DNA of 45,276 nucleotides from Bacilli bacterium (GCA_028684735.1 JAQUFI010000001.1:1-45276), one strand, 5' to 3'. Shown: positions 1 to 8,802, counted from the first letter of the stretch. Translations and numbers: made by a program. The notes: a model not told the origin generated them from the letters alone.

Positions 1-1472
1 TTAATCTTAGGAATTACCCCATCTTTTGAAGAATATTTACTTATTAAATCAATCTTTTCAACTGGAATATATAGTTTATCTTGACCTTTATATTCAATAT
101 TAAGATAATCCTTTTCTAAACCATTTTTTAATAATGTTACAATCCCACGATAAATACCGATTCCATAAGTACTATGAACAATATAATCCCCATTTTCTAA
201 CTTCGTAATATCCCTAATCTTTGTCCCAAACTTAAAATTAGTTTTATAAGGATTATGACTATCTTTTCTATTAAACAATTCCTTTTCACTTATAATAACC
301 CAATTACCTAAAATAAAACCTTGATTTATTTTTTTGACAATGATATTTACTTTTTGAGGAATAAGATTATTCTCATTCGTTAAAATAAGATTCTTATTAT
401 TTAATTCATTAATAACTTTATTTGCTTTATACTGATCATTTAAACAAATTATAACGTCTTTTTTAAGCTTTATATATTCATTTAAACGATTATTAATGCT
501 TTCTGTATTTCCCGTAAAAGGTTCAATATCTAAACCATTATAAGTAATACTATTGTGGGATTTAATAACATCATCAAAACCACTAAAATAAAACTCTTCT
601 TTATTTTTAATTTCATAAAAATCATTCATATATGAAGTACTACCATCGATATTTAAACTGAGATTATAGTTTAATATCTCATCTAATAATAACTTATAGC
701 TTACTTCTAACTGTCTATAGTCATCAAAAACAGTAACTTTACCCACATAATCATTAATATTAGTAACATTTGTATAGCTAGGCAAATCACGATGTTTCAA
801 TCCAAAAATATCAATATCCTTATCAACAATAAACTCTGTATTAGGATTTATTTCAATCATCTTAATATTTTTAATAGTCAATTGATTATTTATATCAAAA
901 GTGCGAATCGAATCGATTTGATCTCCCCAATATTCAATTCTAATTGGATCAATCTCATTAATAGGAAAAATATCCACGACAAAACCCCTGATTGCTAATT
1001 CTCCTGTTTTATTAACAATTACCTCTTTAGTATACCCATAATTATATAAATCTCTAATTAATTCTTCAATTTTATAATTATCATTTACTTTTAAAATAAT
1101 TTTACTATCTTTATATTTAGTTTTAGGTGGTAAATAACGAAGATATCCCATCAAATTAGTAACAACAATCTTATTATTACTTTCTACTAATGAATTTAGT
1201 GTTTCCAATCTCTTTATCTTAAATTCCGGACTAATAGCCAAAGCCTCACTAGTTAAAAAATCATCCATCGGAAAGAATAATACATCATCAGTATAATTTA
1301 TAAGAGATTGATAATAAGCACTAGCTTCATACAGAGAACTAGTAACTAGTAAAATACCTTGATTTTTTTGTTTAAATAAATGGTACAAATAGACAGACTT
1401 TAATTCATTATTTAAACCAATAATATTTTTCTTTGTTTGATCAATCTCAAATAAATTATTAAATATTGACAT
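1..1472 (-). CDS. mfd: Transcription-repair coupling factor Mfd, N-terminal part (cut by window edge)
   Basis: Mfd is an SF2 translocase that removes RNA polymerase stalled at DNA damage and recruits UvrA. About 490 N-terminal residues are in the window; the helicase motor lies beyond base 1. I translated it from the minus strand. It starts MSIFNNLFEIDQ at an ATG (1470-1472) preceded by GAAAGGAG. A UvrB-like segment is visible near residues 155-185 (GELAIRGFVVDIFP). The RNA-polymerase-interacting CarD-like domain follows near the cut end (GDYIVHSTYGIGIYRG, then YIPVEKIDLISKY). It lies 42 bp downstream of pth in the same direction. In B. subtilis pth-fin-mfd is the order; no fin gene fits in the gap here. 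Identification is firm, but completeness cannot be judged. Confidence 0.95.
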   Translation of the reverse strand, partial: MSIFNNLFEIDQTKKNIIGLNNELKSVYLYHLFKQKNQGILLVTSSLYEASAYYQSLINYTDDVLFFPMDDFLTSEALAISPEFKIKRLETLNSLVESNNKIVVTNLMGYLRYLPPKTKYKDSKIILKVNDNYKIEELIRDLYNYGYTKEVIVNKTGELAIRGFVVDIFPINEIDPIRIEYWGDQIDSIRTFDINNQLTIKNIKMIEINPNTEFIVDKDIDIFGLKHRDLPSYTNVTNINDYVGKVTVFDDYRQLEVSYKLLLDEILNYNLSLNIDGSTSYMNDFYEIKNKEEFYFSGFDDVIKSHNSITYNGLDIEPFTGNTESINNRLNEYIKLKKDVIICLNDQYKANKVINELNNKNLILTNENNLIPQKVNIIVKKINQGFILGNWVIISEKELFNRKDSHNPYKTNFKFGTKIRDITKLENGDYIVHSTYGIGIYRGIVTLLKNGLEKDYLNIEYKGQDKLYIPVEKIDLISKYSSKDGVIPKI

Positions 1473-1493
1473 ATTACACTCCTTTCAACACAA

Positions 1494-1516
1494 AATTGAT
1501 ACTTTAGGTATCAATT
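1494..1516 (-). terminator. Hairpin between pth and mfd (weak terminator or attenuator)
   Basis: A perfect 9-bp inverted repeat (AATTGATAC / GTATCAATT, 5-nt loop) overlaps the pth stop codon. On the minus strand it is followed by TTTTGTG, a poor U-tract. It could be a weak terminator or an mRNA-stability hairpin in the pth-mfd transcript. Confidence 0.4.
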
Positions 1517-2066
1517 AATTATATTTATTCATTAAATTATCAAATGACAATTCTAAAAAATCTTTTAAAATATTAGGCCCTAATTTTAATACTTCATCCA
1601 ATAACTTTTTTTCAGTTTTGGAGTATTTCCCAATCACATAATCTTTAGTATCAATATTTTTATTATTTGATATTCCAATTTTTAATCTTTTATAATTTTT
1701 AGTATTAAGACATCTTTCAATATCTTTTAAACCATTATGACCAGCACTTCCACCCTTAACTCTTAATTTAAAAGTACCAACTTCTAAATCTAAATCATCA
1801 TGAATAACTAAAATATCCTCAGTATCAATTTTATAGTAATCCATATACTTTTTTATAACTTGTCCCGATAGATTGATAAATTGCTGAGGTTTTAAAAAAA
1901 CTACTTTTTCACCATTAATAATGGTATCACTATATTTTCCACCATTTTTTAATTTAAAATCAAGATTTAGATTTTCGACCATCTTATCAAGCATTAAAAA
2001 ACCCATATTATGACGAGTATCTTGATATTCTTTTCCTGGATTTCCTAAACCAATAATTAACTTCAC
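1515..2066 (-). CDS. pth: Peptidyl-tRNA hydrolase
   Basis: Pth cleaves peptidyl-tRNA released from ribosomes, recycling tRNA in the cytoplasm. The 183-residue protein has the usual family length. It opens with KLIIGLGNPGKEYQDTRHN, which holds the conserved Asn9 and the catalytic His19. KPQQFINLSG contains Asn65 (the Met before it in most family members is Ile here), HDDLDL contains Asp90, and GHNGLK contains Asn111. The start is GTG at 2064-2066, because the family pattern begins immediately after it; an AAAGG lies about 10 nt upstream. It follows rsmI by 4 bp and precedes mfd, as in Bacillus where the gene is called spoVC/pth. Identification is secure. Confidence 0.96.
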   Translation of the reverse strand: MKLIIGLGNPGKEYQDTRHNMGFLMLDKMVENLNLDFKLKNGGKYSDTIINGEKVVFLKPQQFINLSGQVIKKYMDYYKIDTEDILVIHDDLDLEVGTFKLRVKGGSAGHNGLKDIERCLNTKNYKRLKIGISNNKNIDTKDYVIGKYSKTEKKLLDEVLKLGPNILKDFLELSFDNLMNKYN

Positions 2067-2070
2067 CTTA

Positions 2071-2916
2071 TCATCTACCTTTATACTTTAAATATTCATT
2101 ATAAACATCACTCTTTTTAAGATGACGATCTTTACTAACAGCTTTTATTGCATCCATTACTTTATATCCATCAGCAATATACTCTTCAATATGTTCAATA
2201 AGTGTCCAATTGTCATAGTTTTCCCCAGTATTATTACCAGCTACCATTAAAACAATTTCTCCTTTAATGTCAACAATTTGTTCTAAAATGCTTTTGACAC
2301 TCCCTCTAAATACCTCTTCATATTTCTTAGTTATTTCCCGGGAAATACATATTTCCCTATTTCCCATAATATCTAAGACATTTCCCAAAGTTTTCTGAAT
2401 ACGATGAGGAGCCTCATAAAAAATTAAAGTTGCAGTTTCCTTTTCTAAACTTTCTAATTCTTCTTTTCTTTTAGTTTCAGTACTATTTAAAAAACCATAA
2501 AAGAGAAATGGCATTGGTTTAATTCCAGACATCGTTAAAGCTGGAATTAAAGCTGTTGCTCCAGGTAAAGACACCACATTATAACCTTTTTCGATAACAT
2601 ATTTGGCCATTTCATAACCAGGGTCACTTATAATAGGAGTACCTCGATCACTTACTAGTGCGATATCATCACCACTACTTAAATAATTTAGTGCTAACTC
2701 AAGATTCTTTTTCTCATTATGTTCATGATTAGCTATCATTTTTTTCTTAATTTCTAATTTCTTTAATAATAACCCTGTAACCCTAGTATCTTCCGAAAAA
2801 ATTACTTTAACCTCTTTTAAAACATTGATTGCTCTTAAAGTAATATCATCCATATTTCCAATTGGGGTTGGAATTAAATATAAAGTAGGACTATTATCAT
2901 AACTCTTCTGTGACAT
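2071..2916 (-). CDS. rsmI: 16S rRNA (cytidine1402-2'-O)-methyltransferase RsmI
   Basis: RsmI methylates the ribose of C1402 in 16S rRNA near the decoding centre, using S-adenosylmethionine. It has the tetrapyrrole-methylase fold. Visible motifs are the N-terminal LYLIPTPIGNMDDITLRA, SEDTRVTGLLLKK, the glycine-rich VSDRGTPIISDPGYE, and VSLPGATALIPAL. About 281 residues is normal. The better start is ATG at 2914-2916 after AAGGTGAT, rather than the TTG one codon upstream. It lies between the trmN6-like gene and pth, as in Bacilli. An oddity is a perfect Noc-site palindrome inside the gene that imposes the codons TCC and CGG, which look uncommon in this AT-rich sequence. Confidence 0.95.
   Translation of the reverse strand: MSQKSYDNSPTLYLIPTPIGNMDDITLRAINVLKEVKVIFSEDTRVTGLLLKKLEIKKKMIANHEHNEKKNLELALNYLSSGDDIALVSDRGTPIISDPGYEMAKYVIEKGYNVVSLPGATALIPALTMSGIKPMPFLFYGFLNSTETKRKEELESLEKETATLIFYEAPHRIQKTLGNVLDIMGNREICISREITKKYEEVFRGSVKSILEQIVDIKGEIVLMVAGNNTGENYDNWTLIEHIEEYIADGYKVMDAIKAVSKDRHLKKSDVYNEYLKYKGR
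2333..2346. promoter_or_regulatory. Noc-binding site (NBS) inside rsmI
   Basis: ATTTCCCGGGAAAT is an exact match to the B. subtilis Noc-binding consensus. Half-sites ATTTCCC also occur at 2351-2357, 2359-2365 and 2380-2386, giving a cluster of about 54 bp. Noc nucleates on such sites and blocks division over the nucleoid. The match is seen directly; binding is inferred from the Noc-type protein at 25336. Confidence 0.75.
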
Positions 2917-2925
2917 CAAATCACC

Positions 2926-3645
2926 TTATTTCATCATCTTTTTTATTTGTTCACTATATTCCCCATTCGATTCATTTAAATAAATAGGATCTAGAATTTT
3001 CACACCTGAATTACCATTTTTTCTTCCTTCAATTAATAAAATATTAGCTATTGCACCTTTTCTAGGGTAAATAAATTGAATCTTCTTTGGTTCAATATTA
3101 TTTTGCCTCATACCTTCAATAATATCAATTAATCTTTCGGGGCGATGAACTAATCCAATTATACCATTATTCTTAAGTAGTTTTTTAGAAATTTTAAAAA
3201 TTTGTTCTAAATTCAAAGTAACTTCATGCCTAGCAATCGTTTTATAATCATTCTTATTAATATTAGATTCCTTACTATATTTAAAAAAAGGAGGATTACA
3301 AGTAATAATATCAAATGAATTATTTTCTAAATTAGAATAGATTTCATTTATATCGGCATGAATTATTTCAATTTGATTTCCTAGGTTATTAGCTTCAACT
3401 GATTGGAGTGCTAATTCATAAACTTCTTTTTGAATTTCAACTCCAATAATTGAAGCAGATGTTTTAGTAGATAAAATAATAGGTATTGGCGCATTACCAC
3501 AACCAATATCTAATATTTTATCTATTTTTTTATTAATTGTAATAAAATTAGGTAACAATAACGAATCAATTGCTACATTAAACATATCTTTGTTTTGAAC
3601 AATACATAAATGTTCATACCCAAACAAAAAATTCTTAACATCCAT
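2926..3645 (-). CDS. TrmN6-like tRNA adenine-N6 methyltransferase (YabB family)
   Basis: This is a class I SAM-dependent N6-adenine methyltransferase of the YabB/TrmN6 type. In E. coli the homologue modifies A37 of tRNA1(Val). The SAM motif is ILDIGCGNAPIPIILS (around residues 44-59). The catalytic NPPF tetrapeptide occurs as DIITCNPPFFK (around residue 136), which is typical of enzymes acting on exocyclic amines. The 239-residue length is usual. It overlaps ricT by 11 bp and precedes rsmI, matching B. subtilis ricT-yabA-yabB-yazA-rsmI, except that yabA and yazA are missing. The exact RNA target is inferred from family only. Confidence 0.88.
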   Translation of the reverse strand: MDVKNFLFGYEHLCIVQNKDMFNVAIDSLLLPNFITINKKIDKILDIGCGNAPIPIILSTKTSASIIGVEIQKEVYELALQSVEANNLGNQIEIIHADINEIYSNLENNSFDIITCNPPFFKYSKESNINKNDYKTIARHEVTLNLEQIFKISKKLLKNNGIIGLVHRPERLIDIIEGMRQNNIEPKKIQFIYPRKGAIANILLIEGRKNGNSGVKILDPIYLNESNGEYSEQIKKMMK

Positions 3646-4426
3646 TTTTCATTTTTTCCTCTATGATTCCAACTTCAGGTATATCAACTCGATAACTACG
3701 TTCCAATATATTAACACTTATTACTTTGCCTTCACCTTTTTCAGTTTTTACTCTTTTACCTACATTAGGCATGCCTTTTTGACACTCTTGGTAACAATCG
3801 TTTTCATAATTTAAACAACAAAGCAAACGGCCGCAAACACCATTAATGTTGTTAGGATTTAACGCTAAGTTTTGGTTTTTTGCCATATTAATTGATACTG
3901 GCGCAAAATCATTTAAAAAACGACTACAGCAAAATTGATGACCACAAACACCACACCCATCAACCTCTTTAGCTTTATCTCTAACTCCAATTTGTCTTAA
4001 TTCAATCCTTGTTTTATAAATCGAAGCAAGTTCTTTAGCTAGTTCCCTAAAATCAATACGACTATCAGCTAAAAAACGGAAGATTAGTTGATCGCGATCA
4101 AAAGTATAAGTAGCATCCATAATTTGCATTTTTAATTTCTTCTTTTTAACAATTTCTCGACATTTTTTTAAAGCTTGTTTTGCATCATATAAATTGTTTT
4201 TATGTTTGTCATAATCTTGGTTTGATGCTATACGGATAACCCTTTTCAAAGGAGTCGAAAAAGAATGTCCTTCTTTATTGATTAAATCAGTTACTACTTG
4301 TCCATATTGACTTCCTTTTTCAGTTTCAACTATGACCATCATATCCTTTTTTAATTTTAAATTATTTGATGAAAAATAATAAACTCTACCTTTTTCTTTA
4401 AATGTTATTCCTACAACTTCAATCAT
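3635..4426 (-). CDS. ricT: PSP1-domain protein RicT (YaaT)
   Basis: RicT is part of the RicA-RicF-RicT complex, which carries Fe-S clusters and assists RNase Y-dependent mRNA maturation. In B. subtilis it also promotes competence, biofilm formation and sporulation. The 263-residue protein has the PSP1 core, and a dense cysteine region follows: GCGVCGHQFCCSRFL, then GVCGRLLCCLNYENDC, matching the family's conserved Cys set. The start ATG follows GGAGGGGTAAA. It overlaps holB by 4 bp, a normal Bacilli arrangement. The presence of ricT with bofA and spoIIR fits a spore former. RicA and RicF are not in the window. Confidence 0.94.
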   Translation of the reverse strand: MIEVVGITFKEKGRVYYFSSNNLKLKKDMMVIVETEKGSQYGQVVTDLINKEGHSFSTPLKRVIRIASNQDYDKHKNNLYDAKQALKKCREIVKKKKLKMQIMDATYTFDRDQLIFRFLADSRIDFRELAKELASIYKTRIELRQIGVRDKAKEVDGCGVCGHQFCCSRFLNDFAPVSINMAKNQNLALNPNNINGVCGRLLCCLNYENDCYQECQKGMPNVGKRVKTEKGEGKVISVNILERSYRVDIPEVGIIEEKMKNGC

Positions 4427-5367
4427 TTTACCCCTCCTTCTAACATAATAATTAACTTATCCACTAATAAATGATTATTAACATTAAACTTTATTTTATC
4501 TTTTAATTCCAAATATACTTTTATTTTATAACAAATACTATTAATATCATTTTGATCATTAATACTTTTTATATTATCCAAATAATCATTAAAATTTTCA
4601 ATTTTTCTTCCGCATTTATAATTTAAAACATCTTTATAATAGAGGATAATGACATCAAAGAATATTTCCATCATTCGCCTATTGGTAATATATCGATGCC
4701 ACATACGATTTGTATATAATAAAGTTGTTTTTTTATTTTCTTCATAAAAATCAACAAATTTAAGAATATTATTTAATTGATCATTATCCAAAAGGTCGCA
4801 TTCATCTTGATTGAGAACTAATTTACTAATTTTTTGAAATGTATTATCCCCTTCAAATTTTATATGATCAATAAATGATATAACCTGACACCTTGATACA
4901 ATTGTATCTAATAATAAATACTGATTACTAGTAACTAAAATAGCAATAATATTATTCTCTGGTTCTTCTAAAAATTTTAAAATAGAATTAGCTGCTGATG
5001 TATTTAATCTCTCAGCGTTATTAATTATATATATTTTTTTATCACTCATAACCGCTTTCTTACTAAATTCATTTTGTAGTTCAATTAGTTGCTCTTTTTT
5101 AATCCACATACCATCAGGATTAATAATCTTAATTTCTGTGAAATTATTATTATTTATAGTTTCACATTGCTTACAATCATTACAATTATTATCATTACTA
5201 TATGAAAATGGACACAACAAATACTTAGAAAAAGCAATTGCCATTTCTAATCCTTGATCATTTTCTTTTGTTTCAAAAAGATAAGCATGCGAATTACGAT
5301 TATTTTTCAATGAATTTTTCAACATCTTATATACAACTGGTTGGATTGATTGATATTCGTCTAGCAT
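4423..5367 (-). CDS. holB: DNA polymerase III delta' subunit
   Basis: The delta' subunit is the stator of the clamp loader that places the DnaN sliding clamp on DNA. The 314-residue protein starts with a weakly conserved AAA+ fold. A zinc-knuckle-like cluster is visible (CPFSYSNDNNCNDCKQC). There is a sensor-type segment KIYIINNAERLNTSAANSIL, the motif LKFLEEPENNIIAIL and the SRC motif (TIVSRCQVISF). It has no Walker A, as expected for delta'. The ATG follows GAGGTGAAGT. It lies between bofA and ricT; the tmk-yaaQ-yaaR genes that precede holB in B. subtilis are absent here. Confidence 0.92.
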   Translation of the reverse strand: MLDEYQSIQPVVYKMLKNSLKNNRNSHAYLFETKENDQGLEMAIAFSKYLLCPFSYSNDNNCNDCKQCETINNNNFTEIKIINPDGMWIKKEQLIELQNEFSKKAVMSDKKIYIINNAERLNTSAANSILKFLEEPENNIIAILVTSNQYLLLDTIVSRCQVISFIDHIKFEGDNTFQKISKLVLNQDECDLLDNDQLNNILKFVDFYEENKKTTLLYTNRMWHRYITNRRMMEIFFDVIILYYKDVLNYKCGRKIENFNDYLDNIKSINDQNDINSICYKIKVYLELKDKIKFNVNNHLLVDKLIIMLEGGVK

Positions 5368-5381
5368 ACTTCACCTCTTTT

Positions 5382-5570
5382 TTAAAAAACAATCAGCAAT
5401 ATTATAATTAATGATAATAGCATTGGTATACCAAAGATTGTGACTGCTAAAACAGTAACTACATTGATTGGTATAACTAAATTAAGTGGCGCCATAATTA
5501 AATTGTAACCATATATAAAAAAGGCACTCAAAATTATTTTTTTTCCAAATTTTAATATTTTTTTCAACAT
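5382..5570 (-). CDS. bofA: BofA-like inhibitor of pro-sigma-K processing
   Basis: BofA is a small outer-forespore-membrane protein that, with SpoIVFA, inhibits the intramembrane protease SpoIVFB until late in sporulation. The predicted 62 residues hold two hydrophobic segments (about residues 11-28 and 33-61). The family signature is around PINVVTVLAVTIFGIPMLLS. I chose the ATG at 5568-5570, because the upstream GTG overlaps the ribosome-binding site GAGGTGG. It follows recR, as in B. subtilis (recR-yaaL-bofA), with yaaL missing. The family call is good from sequence plus position, but short hydrophobic proteins are always less certain. Confidence 0.82.
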   Translation of the reverse strand: MLKKILKFGKKIILSAFFIYGYNLIMAPLNLVIPINVVTVLAVTIFGIPMLLSLIIILLIVF

Positions 5571-5609
5571 TTTGTCCACCTCAATAAAGATTATGAGGTT
5601 TAGGTTTTT

Positions 5610-6218
5610 TTATGTATTATTAGATATTGTTTTACGATCTTCTAAAGCCATTTCAAGCGTTAAAGAGTCAATATATTCCATTTCAGCACCAATTGGTACG
5701 CCGTGCGCAATTTTAGAAACAGTAATATCTAAACCTTCTAATAATTTTTTAATATATAAAGCCGTTGTTTCCCCTTCGATACTAGGTTTAACAGCTATAA
5801 TAACTTCTTTGATTTTTTCTTCCTTAATTCGTTTAATTAATAAATTAAGTTTGATTTGTTCAGGGTTAATACCATCTAAAGGTGATATCAATCCATCTAA
5901 AACATGATATTTCCCGTTATAACTTCCTACCTTTTCAAACAATATAACATTTTTTGGTTGCTCAACTACACAAATCATTTTAGAATCACGACTACTATCA
6001 CAACAAATATCACACAATTCATTTTCTGATAAATTATTACATTTATTACACCTTCTGATTTTAGTTTTAATGTTTTTTAACGATTTTGAAAACAATTCGA
6101 TTATTTCTTCTTCTAATTCAATAGTTGCTAGGGCATACCTCTCAGCTGTTTTTTCCCCTATTCCAGGTAATTTTTTATAACATTCAATTAGATTCTTTAT
6201 TGTTGTTGGATAATTCAT
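5610..6218 (-). CDS. recR: Recombination mediator RecR
   Basis: RecR works with RecF and RecO to load RecA onto gapped DNA. The 202 residues show the family order: helix-hairpin-helix (KLPGIGEKTAERYA, about 15-28), a four-cysteine zinc motif (CNKCNNLSENELCDICCD), the Toprim domain (MICVVEQPKNVILFE; VKPSIEGETTALYI), and the C-terminal GVPIGAEMEYIDSLTL. The start ATG shares one base with the ybaB stop (TAATG), so translation is probably coupled. The dnaX-ybaB-recR order is the standard Bacilli arrangement. Nothing is unusual. Confidence 0.97.
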   Translation of the reverse strand: MNYPTTIKNLIECYKKLPGIGEKTAERYALATIELEEEIIELFSKSLKNIKTKIRRCNKCNNLSENELCDICCDSSRDSKMICVVEQPKNVILFEKVGSYNGKYHVLDGLISPLDGINPEQIKLNLLIKRIKEEKIKEVIIAVKPSIEGETTALYIKKLLEGLDITVSKIAHGVPIGAEMEYIDSLTLEMALEDRKTISNNT

Positions 6219-6514
6219 TAAAATAACCCTGGCATTCCTTGAGTATATTTACCCATTTTTTCTTCAGTGATTGCATCAATTTGTCTAATAGCATCATTTA
6301 CCGCAACCATAATCATATCTTCTAACATTTCAATTTCGTCATTATCAATCGAATCATTATCTATTTTGACATTAATAACCTCTTTTGTTCCTTTCATCAG
6401 CACTGTAACAAAAGATGAAATTCCTTTAAATTTCATTTTATCGATTGCTTCTTTTTCATTCATCATATCTTTCTGTAATTTTTGTGCTTGTTTCATCATT
6501 GCTTGCATATTCAT
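6218..6514 (-). CDS. YbaB/EbfC family nucleoid-associated protein
   Basis: This is a small DNA-binding protein of the YbaB/EbfC family (YaaK in B. subtilis), which forms tweezer-like dimers on DNA. The 98-residue form starting MNMQAMMKQAQKLQKDMM is the family's normal N-terminus. The ATG at 6512-6514 has AGGAAGAGGGA just upstream; an in-frame ATG 13 codons earlier lies inside dnaX and lacks family similarity, so I rejected it. The C-terminal EMLEDMIMVAVNDAI and MGKYTQGMPGLF match the family. It lies between dnaX (13 bp upstream) and recR (1-bp overlap). Confidence 0.93.
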   Translation of the reverse strand: MNMQAMMKQAQKLQKDMMNEKEAIDKMKFKGISSFVTVLMKGTKEVINVKIDNDSIDNDEIEMLEDMIMVAVNDAIRQIDAITEEKMGKYTQGMPGLF

Positions 6515-6527
6515 ATTATCCCTCTTC

Positions 6528-8273
6528 CTATTGATATTGAACAATATCTCCAAAGATATTTTTTATATCATCCTTATTATCTTTTTTAGTGTTTTTTAAT
6601 ATTTCTTGTATTTCTTTAGTTTCCTCAATATATTTAAATTCTTGTAATTTTGAATTATATATTTTTTTTATTTTTTCCCAATCTTTAGAACAAGTAGCAA
6701 TTACTTTATAATCCGTTTTATAAACCTTTTTAAAAATTTTCTCGATATTTAAAATGTTTTCATTAAAATAATTAGTAAGCTTTTCATTTTCATAAACAAA
6801 AATTAAATTTTTTTCTCCAATTGCTTTAAATTTACCATCCAAAATAATCGAAACAATCTCACAATAATTTGAATCTAATAATAGAGGTCTTAATAATTCC
6901 AAACTTTTTTTAAACTCCATAAATTTTTTCTTATCAAAAGCTGCTAAGGTGTTATTTATTCTTACTTCTTTTACTTTTTCTAATTGAATTTGTAAATTTT
7001 CATCAATTACCCTTGTTATTATTTTTTCACTAATTTTTTCACATTCAACGAAGGTTTCTTTTTTACTCGATTGATTTATTTCTTCTTTTTTAACAAGTGA
7101 AATATTTTCTGATTTTTGTTCAAGTTTTAAACTTTCATTAGTAAGATTTTTTTGTTTAGGTTCTTCTTTTTTACTATCAAATTCAATTGTTATTTCGTTA
7201 TTTTTATTTATTAAGTTAATAATAACTAATTCAAGCATTAATTTAGGATTATTACTATTTTTTATTTCTAAAATTAGATTATTAAATTCTTTTATCATTA
7301 ATAACAATTTAGTTTTATTTGTCTTATTGCTAGAATCCTCATATTCCTTAACATATTCATTGTTTTCTTTAAAATAATTAGGAACTGTTATATATAATAA
7401 TATGTTTTTTAAATAATATATTATTTCTTCTGATAATTTATTAAAATTTTTACCTAATTCATTATAAGCATCAATTAAACTTAATAAATATTGAATATTT
7501 TCATCAAATAGCGCATCAATAAATAATTTAATTTCTTGTTGGGTTATTGTTCCGTTTATTTCATGAATATCGTTAGAAGTAATATTATTATCGGTGTATG
7601 AGAACACTTGATCAAGCATGCTAATTGCATCGCGCATACCACCATCTGATAAGCGAGCTATTTCTAAGATAGCTTGTTCTTCTATTTTTATTTTTTCCTT
7701 TTCCGCAATATCTTTTAATCTTTCAACGATTTTATTTACCCCAATTTTTTTAAAATCAAAACGTTGGCATCTTGATAAAATAGTAGCTGGAATTTTATGA
7801 GGTTCAGTTGTTGCTAAAATAAAAACAACATGTGATGGGGGTTCCTCTAATGTCTTCAATAAAGCATTAAATGCACTATTAGTCATCATATGAACTTCAT
7901 CAATAATGTAAACTTTATATTTCCCAAGCGAAGGGACTAAATTAACTTTACTTTTTAACTCCCTAATTTCTTCAACTCCGTTATTAGAGGCTGCATCTAT
8001 TTCAATAATATCTACTGATTGTTTTAAATTAATTTGTGTACAATTTACACACTCATTACACGGTTCAATACCATTTAAATGTTCACAATTGATTGTTTTA
8101 CCTAAAATCTTAGCGACACTTGTTTTTCCAGTCCCTCTAGGTCCTGTAAATAAGTATGCATGATTTAATCTATTACTTAATATTGAATTTTTTAATGTTT
8201 TAATAATCACATCTTGTCCAAACACTTCTTTAAAATTCAATGGACGATATTTTCTATACAAAGCTTGGTACAA
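6528..8273 (-). CDS. dnaX: DNA polymerase III subunit tau (DnaX)
   Basis: DnaX is the clamp-loader ATPase that couples polymerases to the replicative helicase. The protein starts MYQALYRKYRPLNFKEVFGQD. The start is TTG at 8271-8273 behind a near-perfect GGAGGTGAT; the upstream in-frame ATG gives a hydrophobic, non-family extension. Walker A is GPRGTGKTSVAK, the zinc cluster is CEHLNGIEPCNECVNC, Walker B is VYIIDEVHM, sensor 1 is ILATTEPHKIPATILSRCQ, and there is a MRDAISMLDQ segment. Residues after about 370 are low-complexity and charged, as in tau proteins. It has its own promoter upstream and leads the dnaX-ybaB-recR-bofA-holB run. Confidence 0.96.
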   Translation of the reverse strand: MYQALYRKYRPLNFKEVFGQDVIIKTLKNSILSNRLNHAYLFTGPRGTGKTSVAKILGKTINCEHLNGIEPCNECVNCTQINLKQSVDIIEIDAASNNGVEEIRELKSKVNLVPSLGKYKVYIIDEVHMMTNSAFNALLKTLEEPPSHVVFILATTEPHKIPATILSRCQRFDFKKIGVNKIVERLKDIAEKEKIKIEEQAILEIARLSDGGMRDAISMLDQVFSYTDNNITSNDIHEINGTITQQEIKLFIDALFDENIQYLLSLIDAYNELGKNFNKLSEEIIYYLKNILLYITVPNYFKENNEYVKEYEDSSNKTNKTKLLLMIKEFNNLILEIKNSNNPKLMLELVIINLINKNNEITIEFDSKKEEPKQKNLTNESLKLEQKSENISLVKKEEINQSSKKETFVECEKISEKIITRVIDENLQIQLEKVKEVRINNTLAAFDKKKFMEFKKSLELLRPLLLDSNYCEIVSIILDGKFKAIGEKNLIFVYENEKLTNYFNENILNIEKIFKKVYKTDYKVIATCSKDWEKIKKIYNSKLQEFKYIEETKEIQEILKNTKKDNKDDIKNIFGDIVQYQ

Positions 8274-8295
8274 TTCAATCACCTCCACACCATTT

Positions 8296-8304
8296 ATTAT
8301 AACA
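8296..8304 (-). promoter_or_regulatory. Extended -10 promoter of dnaX
   Basis: On the minus strand TGT-TATAAT lies 23 bp upstream of the dnaX TTG and just after the tadA hairpin. No clear -35 box is seen, as is common with an extended -10. Confidence 0.6.
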
Positions 8305-8320
8305 TTTATAAGGGTATAAT

Positions 8321-8349
8321 AAAAGGAAATAATTTTATTATTTCCTTTT
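8321..8349 (-). terminator. Terminator of tadA
   Basis: A perfect 13-bp stem (AAAAGGAAATAAT / ATTATTTCCTTTT) with a 3-nt loop overlaps the last tadA codons. The T-run is short and followed by ATTATA. It separates the SRP RNA-tadA unit from dnaX. Confidence 0.7.
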
Positions 8350-8781
8350 AGTTTTAAAAAAATCACTTAATAATTTTTGAGATTCTTTTTTATATAATCC
8401 CTCTACTATTTCAATATTATAATTATTAATTATTTCTTTTAATATATTATTTGTACTAGAAACAAAACCAAACTTTTCTGAGTTTGTTGCATAAACAATC
8501 TTTTTTATTCTAGATTCTAATATTGCTCCAAAACACATTAAACAAGGTTCTAAAGTTACATACAATATACAGTCATCTAAATGCCAACTTTTTAACTTTT
8601 TACAAGCTTCTTCAATTGCTAAAATTTCTGCGTGATGAGTTGCTGTTTTGTTTTTTTCTTTTTTATTATGTGCTTTAGCTATTACCTTATCATTCTTTAC
8701 AATCACTGCCCCAACCGGTACATCATCTTTTATATAGCTTTTATTAGCTTCTATTAAAGCTAATTTCATATATTTTTCCAT
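8338..8781 (-). CDS. tadA: tRNA-specific adenosine deaminase TadA
   Basis: TadA converts A34 of tRNA(Arg) ACG to inosine, letting one tRNA read CGU, CGC and CGA. The 147-residue protein has the cytidine-deaminase zinc fold: ATHHAEILAIEEA supplies the first zinc His and catalytic Glu, and LEPCLMCFGAILESRI supplies the PCxxC pair. VPVGAVIVKNDKVIAKAHN is the N-terminal family motif. The chosen ATG at 8779-8781 follows GGGTGAT; the start four codons earlier lies within that Shine-Dalgarno region. It is downstream of the SRP RNA and upstream of dnaX. In B. subtilis the SRP RNA lies on the other side of tadA. Confidence 0.96.
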   Translation of the reverse strand: MEKYMKLALIEANKSYIKDDVPVGAVIVKNDKVIAKAHNKKEKNKTATHHAEILAIEEACKKLKSWHLDDCILYVTLEPCLMCFGAILESRIKKIVYATNSEKFGFVSSTNNILKEIINNYNIEIVEGLYKKESQKLLSDFFKTKRK

Positions 8782-8802
8782 TATATCACCCAATAATTAA
8801 AA

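Noticed and set aside
7050..7180. Programmed frameshift for a gamma form of DnaX
   Set aside because: A-runs followed by G occur in the tau region, but they are not in the reading phase of the A-AAA-AAG slippery heptamer, and I see no clear stimulating hairpin.
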